This document shows, one piece after another, positions 35,869 to 45,248 of a stretch of 54,702 nt of DNA (its first letter is position 1; every line of letters starts with the position of its first letter). The notes below the pieces were generated by a model. The model was not told the origin of the DNA and searched no databases. It saw only the letters and a program-made list of their open reading frames with translations. The stretch is from assembly GCA_002699445.1 (NCBI GenBank), contig PAAU01000063.1, positions 74,691 to 129,392 of the forward strand, given 5' to 3'. Made by a program: the position numbers and the translations under genes. Source of the DNA: Micrococcales bacterium (GTDB lineage Bacteria; Actinomycetota; Actinomycetes; S36-B12; GCA-2699445).

Positions 35869-37181
35869 CGGTCCACCCCTCCCATGACAGGGTCGATGCC
35901 GGCGACGGAAGCAATGACATCGGACACCATGCCGCCTTCGGACATCGCAGGCACAGCTTGCAAGTTGGCGAAGGACGGATCTCGGAAGTGCACCCGATAA
36001 GGCCGAGTTCCTCCCATACTTGCGACGTGGACGCCTAGCTCTCCGCGAGGCGATTCGACCCGCACGTAGGTCTGGCCAGGTGGCACCTGGAACCCTTCGG
36101 TGACCAGTTTGAAGTGATGGATTAGCGCTTCCATGGATTCACCCATGATGGTGCGAATGTGTTCCAGTGAGTTACCCATTCCGTCAGCACCAATAGCCAA
36201 CTGACTCGGCCAGGCGATCTTCTTGTCAGCCACCATCACTGGACCAGGCCGCAGCCGGTCTAGGCACTGCTCAACCAGATTCAGAGATTCCTGCATCTCA
36301 GCGAGACGAATCAGGAAACGGCCGTAACTATCATTAGTGTTTTCCGTCGGTACCTTGAAATCGTAGGTTTCGTACCCGCAGTAGGGATCGGTCTTCCGAA
36401 TGTCGTGGGGCAACCCGGTAGCCCGCAGCACCGGACCCGAAATCCCAAGAGCCATGCAACCCTCAAGATCGAGGTAGCCCACACCTTTCGTCCGCGCCAT
36501 CCAGATCGCGTTGTCGACCAGTAGGTCCGAGGTGTCCTTGAAACGCTTACGCAGCAGAGTCAAAGTCTCGGCAATCTTCTTCTCGGCTCCGTCTGGAAGA
36601 TCTTGAGCGAGCCCGCCAGGTCGAATGTAGGCATGGTTCATGCGAAGACCGGTAATCATCTCGAACAAGTCGAGGACGAGTTCGCGTTCTCGGAACCCGA
36701 AAATCATTGCGGTCAAAGCTCCCAGTTCCAGACCACCCGTGCCGAGGGCAACCAAGTGGGAGGAAATTCGGTTCAATTCCATCATGAGAACCCGAATCAC
36801 CGTGGCGCGCTCTGGAATTTCATCAGTGATGCCGAGTAAGCGCTCCACCCCGAGGCAGTAGGCAGTCTCGTTAAAGAAAGGACTGAGGTAGTCCATCCGA
36901 GTAACGAAGGTGACGCCCTGAACCCAACTGCGATATTCCAGGTTCTTTTCGATTCCGGTGTGAAGGTACCCAATGCCAGCTCGGGCCTCAATCACCGACT
37001 CTCCCTCGATATCTAGGATGAGTCGAAGCACCCCATGGGTCGAAGGATGCTGCGGTCCCATATTGACCACAATGCGCTGCTTCTCGCCTTCAGGGGCGGG
37101 AAGCACAGTTTGCCAATCGTTACCGGTAACGGTGTACGACGCGTCCACATCGGCGTCGAAATCCAGCGTGGTGTCGCTCAT
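35865..37181 (-). CDS. nuoD: NADH-quinone oxidoreductase subunit D
   Basis: 438 aa, the 49-kDa homologue that forms the quinone-reduction site with NuoB. It has [16 protein letters not shown] with the quinone-site His, the Tyr-bearing [18 protein letters not shown], and the C-terminal [13 protein letters not shown]. It is derived from NiFe hydrogenase large subunits but lacks their terminal metal-binding Cys, as normal. TGATG joins it to nuoC. Confidence 0.98.
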   Translation of the reverse strand: MSDTTLDFDADVDASYTVTGNDWQTVLPAPEGEKQRIVVNMGPQHPSTHGVLRLILDIEGESVIEARAGIGYLHTGIEKNLEYRSWVQGVTFVTRMDYLSPFFNETAYCLGVERLLGITDEIPERATVIRVLMMELNRISSHLVALGTGGLELGALTAMIFGFRERELVLDLFEMITGLRMNHAYIRPGGLAQDLPDGAEKKIAETLTLLRKRFKDTSDLLVDNAIWMARTKGVGYLDLEGCMALGISGPVLRATGLPHDIRKTDPYCGYETYDFKVPTENTNDSYGRFLIRLAEMQESLNLVEQCLDRLRPGPVMVADKKIAWPSQLAIGADGMGNSLEHIRTIMGESMEALIHHFKLVTEGFQVPPGQTYVRVESPRGELGVHVASMGGTRPYRVHFRDPSFANLQAVPAMSEGGMVSDVIASVAGIDPVMGGVDR

Positions 37182-37927
37182 CAGTTGTACCCCCTTCTAT
37201 CGTCTGGGGGCGGCACGGTAGCGCCCTTATATTCCACAGCAATGCCATTGAGTGGATAGTCCTTGCGTTGGGGGTGGCCCACCCAATCGTCCGGCATGAG
37301 AATCCGAGTTAGAGCTGGGTGGCCGTCGAAAACGATGCCAAAAAAGTCATAGGTTTCGCGCTCGTGCCAATCGTTAGTTGGATAGACCGACACAATCGAC
37401 GGGATATGCGGGTCGGTGTCGGGGCACGAAACCTCAACCCGGATGCTGCGGCCATGGGTAATCGACGTCAGGTGATAGACCGCATGTAGTTCTTTGCCGA
37501 CGAAGTCGGGATAGTGAATCCCTGACACGCCGGAACACCATTCGAAGCGCAGCGCTGGCTCGTTTCGTAGCGCGGTGACGAACGGAATCAGGTGCTCGCG
37601 CCGCACATGATAGGTAATCTCGCCGTGCTCAATCACGATGCGCTCGATAGCTTCAGTTGCTGGAAGGCCGCGATCTGCGAGGGCCAGTTCCAGTTCGTCC
37701 GTAGCATCATCGAACCAGCCACCGTACGGACGACTAGCGGCAGGTTCTGTTTCGATCTTGTCGACAAGGCCGCCAAATCCAGAGGTATCTCCGGTGCCGA
37801 TCACGCCAAACGAACCGCGTTTGACCTCGATGACTTCCTGCGCCGATTCACCGGCGCCGGCCACATCTTGGCCGGCGACAGGCTCCGTGGCCGTTGTCTG
37901 TGGGTCCGATGGGGTGCTGTCGCTCAT
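37181..37927 (-). CDS. nuoC: NADH-quinone oxidoreductase subunit C
   Basis: 248 aa, the 30-kDa connecting subunit. The conserved C-terminal signature is [20 protein letters not shown] followed by [20 protein letters not shown]. Residues 1-35 or so are a low-complexity Ser/Thr/Glu leader, and residues 36-75 ([18 protein letters not shown]) are the N-terminal extension typical of actinobacterial NuoC. Separate from nuoD, unlike the E. coli fusion. Confidence 0.97.
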   Translation of the reverse strand: MSDSTPSDPQTTATEPVAGQDVAGAGESAQEVIEVKRGSFGVIGTGDTSGFGGLVDKIETEPAASRPYGGWFDDATDELELALADRGLPATEAIERIVIEHGEITYHVRREHLIPFVTALRNEPALRFEWCSGVSGIHYPDFVGKELHAVYHLTSITHGRSIRVEVSCPDTDPHIPSIVSVYPTNDWHERETYDFFGIVFDGHPALTRILMPDDWVGHPQRKDYPLNGIAVEYKGATVPPPDDRRGYN

Positions 37928-38478
37928 CGCAGCAAGCCCCTCTGGTCGATTGTCGGTACCGCGACCAGTGCCTCTTTCTCTTCTTCTGCGATCTGCTTAA
38001 CACGATTTGATCCAAGTTTTTCTTCTTGAACCTCAGCATGCAGTTTCAAAATCGCATCCATGAGTTGCTCCGGACGCGGCGGACAGCCAGGGAGGTAGAT
38101 GTCGACCGGGATGACGTGGTCAACTCCTTGCACGATTGCGTAGTTATTGAACATGCCACCACTGGAGGAGCAGGCTCCCATGGAGATGACCCATTTCGGG
38201 TTGGGCATCTGGTCGTACACCTGACGGACTACCGGCGCCATTTTTTGGCTCACTCGACCAGCAACGATCATCAAGTCAGCCTGACGAGGTGACGGTCGAA
38301 ACACTTCCATCCCGAACCGTGCCAGGTCATAGCGGCCGGCTCCAGTCGCCATCATTTCAATAGCGCAGCAGGCGAGACCGAATGTCACCGTCCACATAGA
38401 GTTCTTACGGGCGTAACCGGCAGCACCTTCTACAGTGCTGAGCATAAAGCCGGAGGGGAGTTTTTCTTCTAGACCCAT
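37924..38478 (-). CDS. nuoB: NADH-quinone oxidoreductase subunit B
   Basis: 184 aa, the PSST subunit with the terminal cluster N2. Ligands are the adjacent cysteines in [10 protein letters not shown], the Cys in [10 protein letters not shown] and the Cys in [12 protein letters not shown] chose ATG 38478 ([21 protein letters not shown]), which is one base after the nuoA stop and gives the normal family N-terminus; an upstream in-frame start at 38514 would overlap nuoA by 35 bp and add foreign residues. Confidence 0.98.
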   Translation of the reverse strand: MGLEEKLPSGFMLSTVEGAAGYARKNSMWTVTFGLACCAIEMMATGAGRYDLARFGMEVFRPSPRQADLMIVAGRVSQKMAPVVRQVYDQMPNPKWVISMGACSSSGGMFNNYAIVQGVDHVIPVDIYLPGCPPRPEQLMDAILKLHAEVQEEKLGSNRVKQIAEEEKEALVAVPTIDQRGLLR

Positions 38479-38479
38479 T

Positions 38480-38839
38480 TCAGTCCCATTCCAATCCGCC
38501 CCGCCGCCACTCATAGACGAACGGGACTGTCAGGTTGAACAGGAAGAGCATGATTGCCGCCAGGCCAAACAACCCAAGTTGGTCAGAAGCGACCGCCCAT
38601 GGATAGAGGAAAACGATTTCCAGGTCGAAGATGATAAACATCATCGCGGTCAAGTAATACTTGACCGGAAACCTTCCGCCTCCCACTGCCTGTGGTGTCG
38701 GCTCGATACCACATTCGTAGGCATCGACTTTTGCGCGGTTGTAGCGTTTCGGACCAGTCAACGAGGTAACTGAAACCGAGAACAGTGCGAACAACATGCC
38801 GAGTCCGGCCAACGTCAGAAGCGGGATGTAGACGTTCAT
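38480..38839 (-). CDS. nuoA: NADH-quinone oxidoreductase subunit A
   Basis: 119 aa, a three-helix membrane subunit and first gene of the operon. The conserved loop with the quinone-proximal Cys is [11 protein letters not shown], followed by [23 protein letters not shown] 38839 is preferred over a GTG four codons upstream, because the GGAG would overlap that GTG. In the gap upstream (38840-39069) I see a hairpin (38969-38991) but no convincing promoter. Confidence 0.96.
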   Translation of the reverse strand: MNVYIPLLTLAGLGMLFALFSVSVTSLTGPKRYNRAKVDAYECGIEPTPQAVGGGRFPVKYYLTAMMFIIFDLEIVFLYPWAVASDQLGLFGLAAIMLFLFNLTVPFVYEWRRGGLEWD

Positions 38840-38968
38840 GTCTGGTCGCACTCCTTTTGGCTGATCGCGCTCATCCTAAGGTGATCATGTCTCGGTTGCT
38901 GACCCAGCGCACGTGGGCGGCTCGCATTACGACCGACCGGCCTTGTGAAGCGATTCACGAACTGGAGT

Positions 38969-38991
38969 CTAGTAGCCCGAAGGGGCTCTAG
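38969..38991 (-). terminator. Candidate terminator of menG upstream of nuoA
   Basis: CTAG-T-AGCCC, loop GAAG, GGGCTCTAG: a 9-bp stem with one bulged base, readable on either strand. It lies 79 bp past the menG stop and about 130 bp before nuoA, where one transcript should end before the nuo operon begins. There is no U-run. Between it and menG the plus strand has a G/T-rich stretch (39043-39060). Confidence 0.45.
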
Positions 38992-39069
38992 GGGCGTGGA
39001 CCCGCTATTACCTTCACCAACGTCACCCGAAGATCACTTTTTGTGGGGTTTTGGGGGTACTACCGTCGG

Positions 39070-39762
39070 CTAGGGCCGCCAACCCCGGTGCAAGGCCACG
39101 ATGCCGCCAGTGAGATTGCGGTACTGAACTCGCTGCCATCCAGTCAAAGCAATGACGTCGGCAAGGTCTGCTTGATCGGGCCATGCTCGGATCGACTCAG
39201 CGAGGTACACATACGCCTCGGGGCTGGAAGAGACTTGCTCCGCTATCCGTGGCAGCGCTTTCATCAAGTACTCCATATATACCTTGCGGAAAAAAACGTT
39301 GGTCGGCGCGGAGAATTCGCACACAACTAGCCGACCACCTGGGCGAGTGACGCGCAGAATCTCCTGCAAGCCGTCAACTACGTCCACAATATTGCGCAAC
39401 CCAAACGAGATGGTGACCGCGTCAAAGGATTCGTCTGGGAAGGGCAGCGCTAGCGCATCGCCCGCCACAAAGACTCGGTCGGGGTCTTGTCGTTGGCCTT
39501 GCTGCAGCATTCCAACAGAAAAATCACAGGCGACCACCCGGGCTCCGGCTGCCTCGATCGGCCCGCTGCTCGTTCCCGTGCCCGCGGCGAGATCGAGAAC
39601 GGTTTCCCCGGCCTGTGGGATTACCGCTGCAGTCACTGCCCGTCGCCAGGCACCAGTGCGTCCAAGGGACAGCACATCATTGGTGATGTCGTAGCGTTTT
39701 GCCACCGCATCGAACATGGCGGCAACGTCGTGCGGATCTTTGTCCAAACTGGCTCGGCTCAC
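39070..39762 (-). CDS. menG: Demethylmenaquinone methyltransferase
   Basis: 230 aa (UbiE/MenG family). It transfers a methyl group from S-adenosylmethionine to demethylmenaquinone, the last step of menaquinone synthesis. The SAM-binding motif is [11 protein letters not shown], then [31 protein letters not shown] and the family signature [20 protein letters not shown] with [11 protein letters not shown] chose GTG 39762 ([18 protein letters not shown]), matching mycobacterial MenG; a TTG four codons upstream is possible. It diverges from menF across 57 bp. Confidence 0.95.
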   Translation of the reverse strand: MSRASLDKDPHDVAAMFDAVAKRYDITNDVLSLGRTGAWRRAVTAAVIPQAGETVLDLAAGTGTSSGPIEAAGARVVACDFSVGMLQQGQRQDPDRVFVAGDALALPFPDESFDAVTISFGLRNIVDVVDGLQEILRVTRPGGRLVVCEFSAPTNVFFRKVYMEYLMKALPRIAEQVSSSPEAYVYLAESIRAWPDQADLADVIALTGWQRVQYRNLTGGIVALHRGWRP

Positions 39763-39806
39763 GATGCGATCCAACCATCGCTTCTGCCGACTGTCGAACT
39801 CAGCCC

Positions 39807-39812
39807 TACCCT
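39807..39812 (+). promoter_or_regulatory. Candidate leaderless -10 box for menF
   Basis: TACCCT fits TANNNT and lies seven bases before the menF GTG (39820), which has no Shine-Dalgarno. Transcription would start at the start codon. No good -35 is present. The 57-bp gap must also serve menG on the other strand. Confidence 0.4.
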
Positions 39813-39819
39813 AGTAAGC

Positions 39820-41079
39820 GTGATTCATCGCCAGCCGACGTTGCGAACCCGCACGATCGCGCCCCTCAACTCACTCGACCAGGACTGGAATGATGAGCCC
39901 TCCGTTGCCTGGCTGCGAGACGGAGAAGGCATCTTGGGCTGGGGAGTCGCCGCTCGAGCACACTTTCGCGGTGCCGAACGTTTTAGTCGGGCTCAGCGCT
40001 GGGCGCAAGAGCAGCTCACCGATACACGTATCGAGGATGGCGTGGGGCTAGCCCGGATCGCCCCCATCGCCTTCTCATCTTTCACCTTCGATGACGAGTC
40101 CGAGGGGTCCGTAGTGGTTATTCCGCGCACCGTTGTGGGCTTGCGTGGGGGGGTCTCCTGGCGGACCGACCTGGAAATGCCCAACGAGCCCGCGGATTCG
40201 AACGATCCCGGTAGCAGCGGCATCGCTGATTTACTTGGCGGAGAGCATGAGTGGCTCCCGGCTACTGCTTGGCATGACGACGAGGCTGATGCGGCACAGT
40301 GGTGCTCCGCAGTCGACGAAAGCGTCAAACGTATCGCCGCCGGTGAGCTAGACAAGGTCGTGTTGGCGCGTCGGATCACCGCATCCTTCGGCGGCCCGCT
40401 GCCGCTCATCCCAGTTTTGTTGCGTCTGGCCGAGCGGTTTCCGGAATGTTGGACCTTCTATGTCGAAGGCCTGATCGGCGCTACGCCCGAACTGTTAGTG
40501 CAGCGGCACCGAGATCGAGTGTTGTCGCGGGTCCTCGCCGGCAGTGTGGCTGCTGGCAAGACCTCGAGTGAGAATGACCGCGCGGCATCGGAACTGAAGG
40601 CCAGCGCGAAGGATCTCGCGGAGCATAAGTACGCCGTGAGATCTGTGGCGCACGCACTGGCGATTCACTGCACCGACCTGCACGTACCCGCGTCGCCCAC
40701 GGTGCTGACATTGCCCAACGTGCAGCATTTGGCCACCGACATTAGGGGGGACTTGGCCGATCGTGCCAGTGCCCTCGCACTGGCTGCCAGCTTGCATCCC
40801 ACCGCCGCGGTATGTGGCACCCCCACCGAGCGAGCCCGCAGCGTCATCGAGGAACTTGAGGAGCGCGATCGTGGCCGCTACAGCGGTCCAGTGGGCTGGT
40901 TCGACACCAACGGGGACGGCGAGTTCGCCATAGCGTTGCGTTGCGCTCAACTTAATGACGACCGTACCGAGGCCGACTTGTTTGCCGGCTGCGGTTTGGT
41001 GGCCGATTCCTCAGCGGCCTCCGAGTTGGCCGAATCTGAGGTCAAGTTCAACGCTATGCGTCAGGTGCTGTCGGGCTGA
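39820..41079 (+). CDS. menF: Isochorismate synthase
   Basis: 419 aa, converting chorismate to isochorismate, the entry step to menaquinone. The chorismate-binding domain is C-terminal. The general base is Lys179 in GELDKVVLARR, followed by ATPELLVQRHRDRVLSRVLAGS, LPNVQHLATDIRGDL, LHPTAAVCGTP, GRYSGPVGWFD and the Mg-binding Glu in ELAESEVKFNAM. The GTG at 39820 is the first start after menG, so in-frame codons upstream to 39487 are excluded. Its position among men genes favours menaquinone over a siderophore role. Its 3' end overlaps the convergent peroxidase by 26 bp. Confidence 0.93.
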   Translation: MIHRQPTLRTRTIAPLNSLDQDWNDEPSVAWLRDGEGILGWGVAARAHFRGAERFSRAQRWAQEQLTDTRIEDGVGLARIAPIAFSSFTFDDESEGSVVVIPRTVVGLRGGVSWRTDLEMPNEPADSNDPGSSGIADLLGGEHEWLPATAWHDDEADAAQWCSAVDESVKRIAAGELDKVVLARRITASFGGPLPLIPVLLRLAERFPECWTFYVEGLIGATPELLVQRHRDRVLSRVLAGSVAAGKTSSENDRAASELKASAKDLAEHKYAVRSVAHALAIHCTDLHVPASPTVLTLPNVQHLATDIRGDLADRASALALAASLHPTAAVCGTPTERARSVIEELEERDRGRYSGPVGWFDTNGDGEFAIALRCAQLNDDRTEADLFAGCGLVADSSAASELAESEVKFNAMRQVLSG

Positions 41080-41563
41080 GCTGGGTCGCGAGCGCCGCCT
41101 CTATGGCTGGCGCAATGTCTTCGGGCTCGGTCTTGGATCCGTATCGCTTGATGACATCGCCGTCGCGACCAATGAGGAACTTCGTAAAGTTCCACTTGAT
41201 GCTCTTGGACCCCAGCATTCCTGGAGCCTCAGCGGACAACCAGTGAAAGAGTGGGTCAGCCTCGGAGCCGAGGACGTCGACTTTGGCCATCATGGGAAAT
41301 GAGACACCGTAGTTAACCTGGCAAAACTCCGCGATCTCATCATCACTGCCTGGCTCCTGCGCCGCGAACTGGTTACAGGGAAAGCCCACTACCGTGAGGC
41401 CTTGCTCGCCGTACTTTTGCCATAGCTTTTCTAGCCCGGCGTATTGGGGCGTGAAGCCACATTTGCTGGCCGTATTTACCACCAGCACCACTTGGCCTCG
41501 ATAGTCCGACATCTTGGTTGTCGAGCCGTCTGACGCCGTTACGTCAAAGTCGTACAGATTCAT
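41054..41563 (-). CDS. Glutathione peroxidase family protein, probably thioredoxin-dependent
   Basis: 169 aa. The peroxidatic Cys35 is in NTASKCGFTPQY, Gln and Trp of the catalytic set are in GFPCNQFAAQEPG and KWNFTKFLI, and a second Cys81 (EFCQVNYG) is in the resolving position of non-selenium, thioredoxin-linked enzymes. Actinobacteria use mycothiol rather than glutathione, so reduction by thioredoxin is more likely. GGAG lies seven bases before the ATG. It is the only gene in the men block with no quinone-synthesis role. It follows menD by 103 bp and overlaps menF tail to tail. Confidence 0.93.
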   Translation of the reverse strand: MNLYDFDVTASDGSTTKMSDYRGQVVLVVNTASKCGFTPQYAGLEKLWQKYGEQGLTVVGFPCNQFAAQEPGSDDEIAEFCQVNYGVSFPMMAKVDVLGSEADPLFHWLSAEAPGMLGSKSIKWNFTKFLIGRDGDVIKRYGSKTEPEDIAPAIEAALATQLSPTAPDA

Positions 41564-41666
41564 GAGTTTTCTCCGATTCTCCTCGCCCCACCTAGTTGTA
41601 CCCGGATGAAGCCCGCCTAATCATGATCCAGTCTGGCGTCGGCTGCCGCACATCGACGGGCCGTGG

Positions 41667-43247
41667 TCAGCGAGAAACCGGGACAATAATGGCGCGGATA
41701 CCGGAGACTGCCTCCTGCAGTTGTTGAGCCAACTCACTCGGGCGGGCCGCCACTACCGTGGGAACTCGGGCTCCTCGGAGGACTTCGGCAAGGTCTCGAT
41801 CGTGTGCCGTACCGAAAACTCGCTCGAAGACGTCGTCGTAGTCCGATGCCGCCATTTCCAGTTGCCCAAAGATGCCACCCCCGTTGTTGTCGGCAATGAC
41901 CAACGTCAGATCCGGACGCGGCTCAGCGTCGGGAACAAGCAGACCATTCTGGTCGTGCAGGAGGGCTAAGTCGCCCAACAATGCAACGGTTCGGCCGCCG
42001 GTCCATGCGCTCGCCGCACCCCAGGCGGTGCTGACAAAACCATCTATTCCGTTCGCGCCGCGGTTTGCTACCACCTGAGGACCAGGTCCGGAGCAAGCAC
42101 TCACTGCACGGATTGACATCGACGGTGCCACGACGAGTAGGTCTTGTGCACTAAGTTCCTGCCAAATGGTGTGAGCCACTTTCGCTAGCTCAGCTTGCGG
42201 TTCCGTCAGCTGCAGCTTCGTGGTGGCAGCGTTGTGCCACCGCTGGAGCCAGTCGGGATCTACCGCCACCTGACCGGTGGGGAGTCGAGATAGCACCCGT
42301 TCCGCAGTTCTCAAGGGATCGGGTGGATCGGTTCGTGGTCGAAGTTGTACTGCAATGTGTCGTTCGGCTTCATCGACCAGCGCGAGTAGTCCGCGATGTA
42401 ATCCGAAAGGTCCTATCGAGATAACCAGGTCGGGTCGAAGTAGGGCGCGTTGCTGCCGATCGTCCACGAGAACGTTGCCCGCTGGAATGGTCGTGGTCGC
42501 TGCCATCAAACCCGATGTGGCTTCAGCGATAATCGGCCATCCCCAGTCGGCTGCACGTTTCTCGATCTCCCGCCGCGACTGTTCGTCCCACACATCCAGA
42601 TCACCCACCACGAACACACCGTTGGCCGGCAGCTGACCTAAATCGAGTGGCTCCGGCAGCGCTGCTGGGCCGTTCGGATGGGATGGTGCCAATTCGGGAA
42701 CGGGCAGCGTGGTCTCTCCGACTAGCGGGGGTCGAAATGGCGCATTGATGTGGACTGGACCTCGAGCACGTGCCGCAAGCGCGAGTGCCACCTCTACCTG
42801 GCCGGCGATCTCTCCAGGCTCCGGCTCCACCGGCAGGTCCCACGAACCCACCACATACTGATCGAACATTCCTACTTGATCGATAGTTTGGCTCGCGCCG
42901 CTACCGCGAAGTTCCGGCGGACGGTCTGCGGTGATGACGACTAGCGGTACTCCCGAGTAGCGGGCTTCGACTACGGCGGGCAAGAAATTGGCGGTCGCGG
43001 TGCCGCTGGTACACATAACCGCCGCTGGTATTCCGGTGACTCGTGCTACCCCCACAGCAGTGAAAGCGGCGCTGCGCTCGTCAACTCGAACCTGTAGCTG
43101 TAACTCTTGCCTAGCCGCCGCTCGAGCTGCCGCAACCGACAGTGGCGCCGAGCGGGCACCAGGCGAAAGCACTACCTGGGTTACGCCACTGCGGATGAGA
43201 GTCGCGATGATCTCTGACCCCAAGTCGGCAGCTGATGGCCGGTTCAC
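41667..43247 (-). CDS. menD: 2-succinyl-5-enolpyruvyl-6-hydroxy-3-cyclohexene-1-carboxylate synthase (SEPHCHC synthase)
   Basis: 526 aa, a thiamine-diphosphate enzyme that joins isochorismate to the succinic-semialdehyde unit from 2-oxoglutarate. The N-terminal motif VVLSPGARSAPLSVAA and DERSAAFTAVGVARVTG (with the cofactor-activating Glu) are typical, as are CTSGTATANFLPAVVEA and GSGASQTIDQVGMF. The C-terminal ThDP/Mg region is VANRGANGIDGFVSTAWG and LLGDLALLHDQNGL. Its GTG overlaps the menC stop (GTGA). Confidence 0.96.
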   Translation of the reverse strand: MNRPSAADLGSEIIATLIRSGVTQVVLSPGARSAPLSVAAARAAARQELQLQVRVDERSAAFTAVGVARVTGIPAAVMCTSGTATANFLPAVVEARYSGVPLVVITADRPPELRGSGASQTIDQVGMFDQYVVGSWDLPVEPEPGEIAGQVEVALALAARARGPVHINAPFRPPLVGETTLPVPELAPSHPNGPAALPEPLDLGQLPANGVFVVGDLDVWDEQSRREIEKRAADWGWPIIAEATSGLMAATTTIPAGNVLVDDRQQRALLRPDLVISIGPFGLHRGLLALVDEAERHIAVQLRPRTDPPDPLRTAERVLSRLPTGQVAVDPDWLQRWHNAATTKLQLTEPQAELAKVAHTIWQELSAQDLLVVAPSMSIRAVSACSGPGPQVVANRGANGIDGFVSTAWGAASAWTGGRTVALLGDLALLHDQNGLLVPDAEPRPDLTLVIADNNGGGIFGQLEMAASDYDDVFERVFGTAHDRDLAEVLRGARVPTVVAARPSELAQQLQEAVSGIRAIIVPVSR

Positions 43248-44263
43248 GACTGATCCTGAAGCGCTTGGAGTTGTTCAGCTGGCACAAGGCCAGCATGCCG
43301 GGCCGTATCCCAGGCGGCAGCGAGTCTGGCCAGCCAGTCTGAATTCGGGGGGGTTGTTCGCTCAGCTAACGTCGCGGAGTCTGGTTGCACAAGTTGAGCC
43401 GGCACCTGCCCGTCTCTCGGTATCAGCGGCTGTGACACCGCGTCGAATTCGTGCAGCACCGCTGTACTCAGTCCACTCGCCAAAGCCTGCTCTGACAACG
43501 CGGCCGCGACGCAGGCATCTCGACTCAGCCCTATCGAGGATTCCATCGCCGAACTAATCACGACTGGTAACCCCAGCTCGCTGGCGAGGCGCAATACCTC
43601 ACGACCACCACCCAATGGCGCAACCTTCAGCACTACGACATCGGCAACGCGAGCTGCACCTGCGAAATCACGATCCCGTCGCAACAGCTCATCAACCGCG
43701 ATCGGCAAATCCGGCATTTCATCGCGTAGCTGTTCCAGTTCACCAACCGTCGCGCACGGTTGTTCGACATATTCAATGCCGAACTGCATGAGTTCAGTTA
43801 ACGCGGCGGCAGCGGTGGCGACGGACCATTGACAGTTCACATCCAGCCGGATCGCTCCGTTGGCATCACCGAGGCACGCATCGAGAGCACTTCGCACTGC
43901 CGCGACTCGAGCCAGATCGATCGCGGTGTCAGTACTGCCCACTTTCATCTTGACGGTGTGAGCACCAGTTAGCGAGACCACCCGATGAACTTCGTCGGTC
44001 AGGGCCGCTGGTTCCTGTTCGGCCAAGATGGCATTTACCGGCACCGTCGCTACGAGAGGTTTTGGAACCTGACCAGTCATCATCTCGAAGGCGGCCGCTA
44101 ACCAGAAAGCGTCTTGTTCGACACCGTAATCCGAAAACGGCGCGAACTCGCCCCAACCGGATGGCCCCTGCAGCAGTAACCCTTCCCGATGATCAATGTC
44201 TCGGAAGGACGTAATGAGGGGAATCCGATATTGGCGGATATCGATGGCCGGAAATCGCGGCAT
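43244..44263 (-). CDS. menC: o-Succinylbenzoate synthase
   Basis: 339 aa, an enolase-superfamily enzyme that dehydrates SHCHC to o-succinylbenzoate. The catalytic Lys is in HTVKMKVGS; the metal ligands are Asp in RLDVNCQWS, Glu in YVEQPC and Asp in IAVDELLRR; the second Lys is in VVLKVAPLGG. All expected active-site residues are present. It starts three bases after menB and overlaps menD by 4 bp, forming a menB-menC-menD operon. Confidence 0.95.
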   Translation of the reverse strand: MPRFPAIDIRQYRIPLITSFRDIDHREGLLLQGPSGWGEFAPFSDYGVEQDAFWLAAAFEMMTGQVPKPLVATVPVNAILAEQEPAALTDEVHRVVSLTGAHTVKMKVGSTDTAIDLARVAAVRSALDACLGDANGAIRLDVNCQWSVATAAAALTELMQFGIEYVEQPCATVGELEQLRDEMPDLPIAVDELLRRDRDFAGAARVADVVVLKVAPLGGGREVLRLASELGLPVVISSAMESSIGLSRDACVAAALSEQALASGLSTAVLHEFDAVSQPLIPRDGQVPAQLVQPDSATLAERTTPPNSDWLARLAAAWDTARHAGLVPAEQLQALQDQS

Positions 44264-44266
44264 CGG

Positions 44267-45187
44267 CTACGGCCGTTTGGGGAACTGGGCGAAATCCGGA
44301 TCACGACGCTCCTTATAAGCGTCGCGACCTTCTTGGGCTTCTTCGGTCATGTAGAACAGCAGCGTTGAGTCACCGGCGAGTTGTTGCACTCCGGCGAGGC
44401 CGTCGTCAGCGGCGTTGTGAGAGGCCTTCAGCATGCGTAACGCTAACGGTGAGTGAGCCAGCATTTCTCGGCACCACGCTACGGTCTCTATTTCCAAATC
44501 CGCCAAGGGAACAACCGCGTTGACGAGACCCCAGTCGTAGGCCTGCTCCGCGCCGTATTGACGACATAAGTACCAGATTTCCCGGGCGCGCTTTTGACCG
44601 ATTTGTCGCGCCAGGAGGCCGGATCCGTATCCGCCGTCGAATGAGCCAACTTTAGGACCGGTCTGCCCGAATCGAGCGTTATCGGCTGCGACGGTGAGAT
44701 CACAGACGATGTGCAGCACGTGGCCACCACCAATGGCATATCCGGCGACCATGGCCACTACTGGTTTTGGTGTCCGCCGAATCTGAACTTGCAGATCTAA
44801 AACGTTCAGCCGGCCGATGCCTTTGCGAGCGACATCGTCATCACCGATGTAGCCGTCGTCGCCGCGAACGACCTGGTCACCACCAGAACAGAAAGCCCAA
44901 TCACCTTGACCGGTGAGGATGATGACGCCGATAGAGTCGTCATCGCGTGCTTGCCGGAAGGCATCCTCCAGCTCAAACAGGGTCTGTGGTCGGAAAGCGT
45001 TACGCTTCTGTGGGCGGTTGATGGTGATCTTGGCGATGCCATCACTCGTTTCATATCGGATGTCGCCGTAGTCGCCGTGCTGGTTCCAATCCGCACCCGG
45101 CAGGATGCTGGAGTACCCCGGGTCCTGTCGAGCGGGGCTGTCCGCTGGCACAACTTCTGGCAGGGAGTAACGGGTCCGCGAGTCCAC
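44267..45187 (-). CDS. menB: 1,4-Dihydroxy-2-naphthoyl-CoA synthase
   Basis: 306 aa, a crotonase-fold enzyme that cyclises o-succinylbenzoyl-CoA. It shows [18 protein letters not shown], the oxyanion region [50 protein letters not shown] and the family C-terminus ([18 protein letters not shown]). I chose GTG 45187 because a perfect GGAGG lies five bases upstream; TTG codons at 45202 would put that GGAGG inside the gene. It is first in the menBCD operon and diverges from menE across 61 bp. Confidence 0.96.
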   Translation of the reverse strand: MDSRTRYSLPEVVPADSPARQDPGYSSILPGADWNQHGDYGDIRYETSDGIAKITINRPQKRNAFRPQTLFELEDAFRQARDDDSIGVIILTGQGDWAFCSGGDQVVRGDDGYIGDDDVARKGIGRLNVLDLQVQIRRTPKPVVAMVAGYAIGGGHVLHIVCDLTVAADNARFGQTGPKVGSFDGGYGSGLLARQIGQKRAREIWYLCRQYGAEQAYDWGLVNAVVPLADLEIETVAWCREMLAHSPLALRMLKASHNAADDGLAGVQQLAGDSTLLFYMTEEAQEGRDAYKERRDPDFAQFPKRP

Positions 45188-45248
45188 TTTGGCCTCCAAC
45201 AACGATTACGTATGGCGGGTATTGCTCAGACCTCTAGGCTAGACGGCG

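Noticed and set aside
38479-38514. Earlier start for nuoB
   Set aside because: It would overlap nuoA by 35 bp and add residues absent from the family; ATG 38478 gives the standard MGLEE N-terminus.
39043-39060. G/T-rich run as a G-quadruplex
   Set aside because: Only two G-runs of sufficient length are present, too few for an intramolecular quadruplex.
39487-39819. Upstream in-frame extension of menF
   Set aside because: It lies within menG on the other strand; the sequence does not resemble isochorismate synthases before residue 1 at 39820.
45188-45202. TTG start for menB at 45202
   Set aside because: It would place the perfect GGAGG inside the coding region; GTG 45187 is better positioned.
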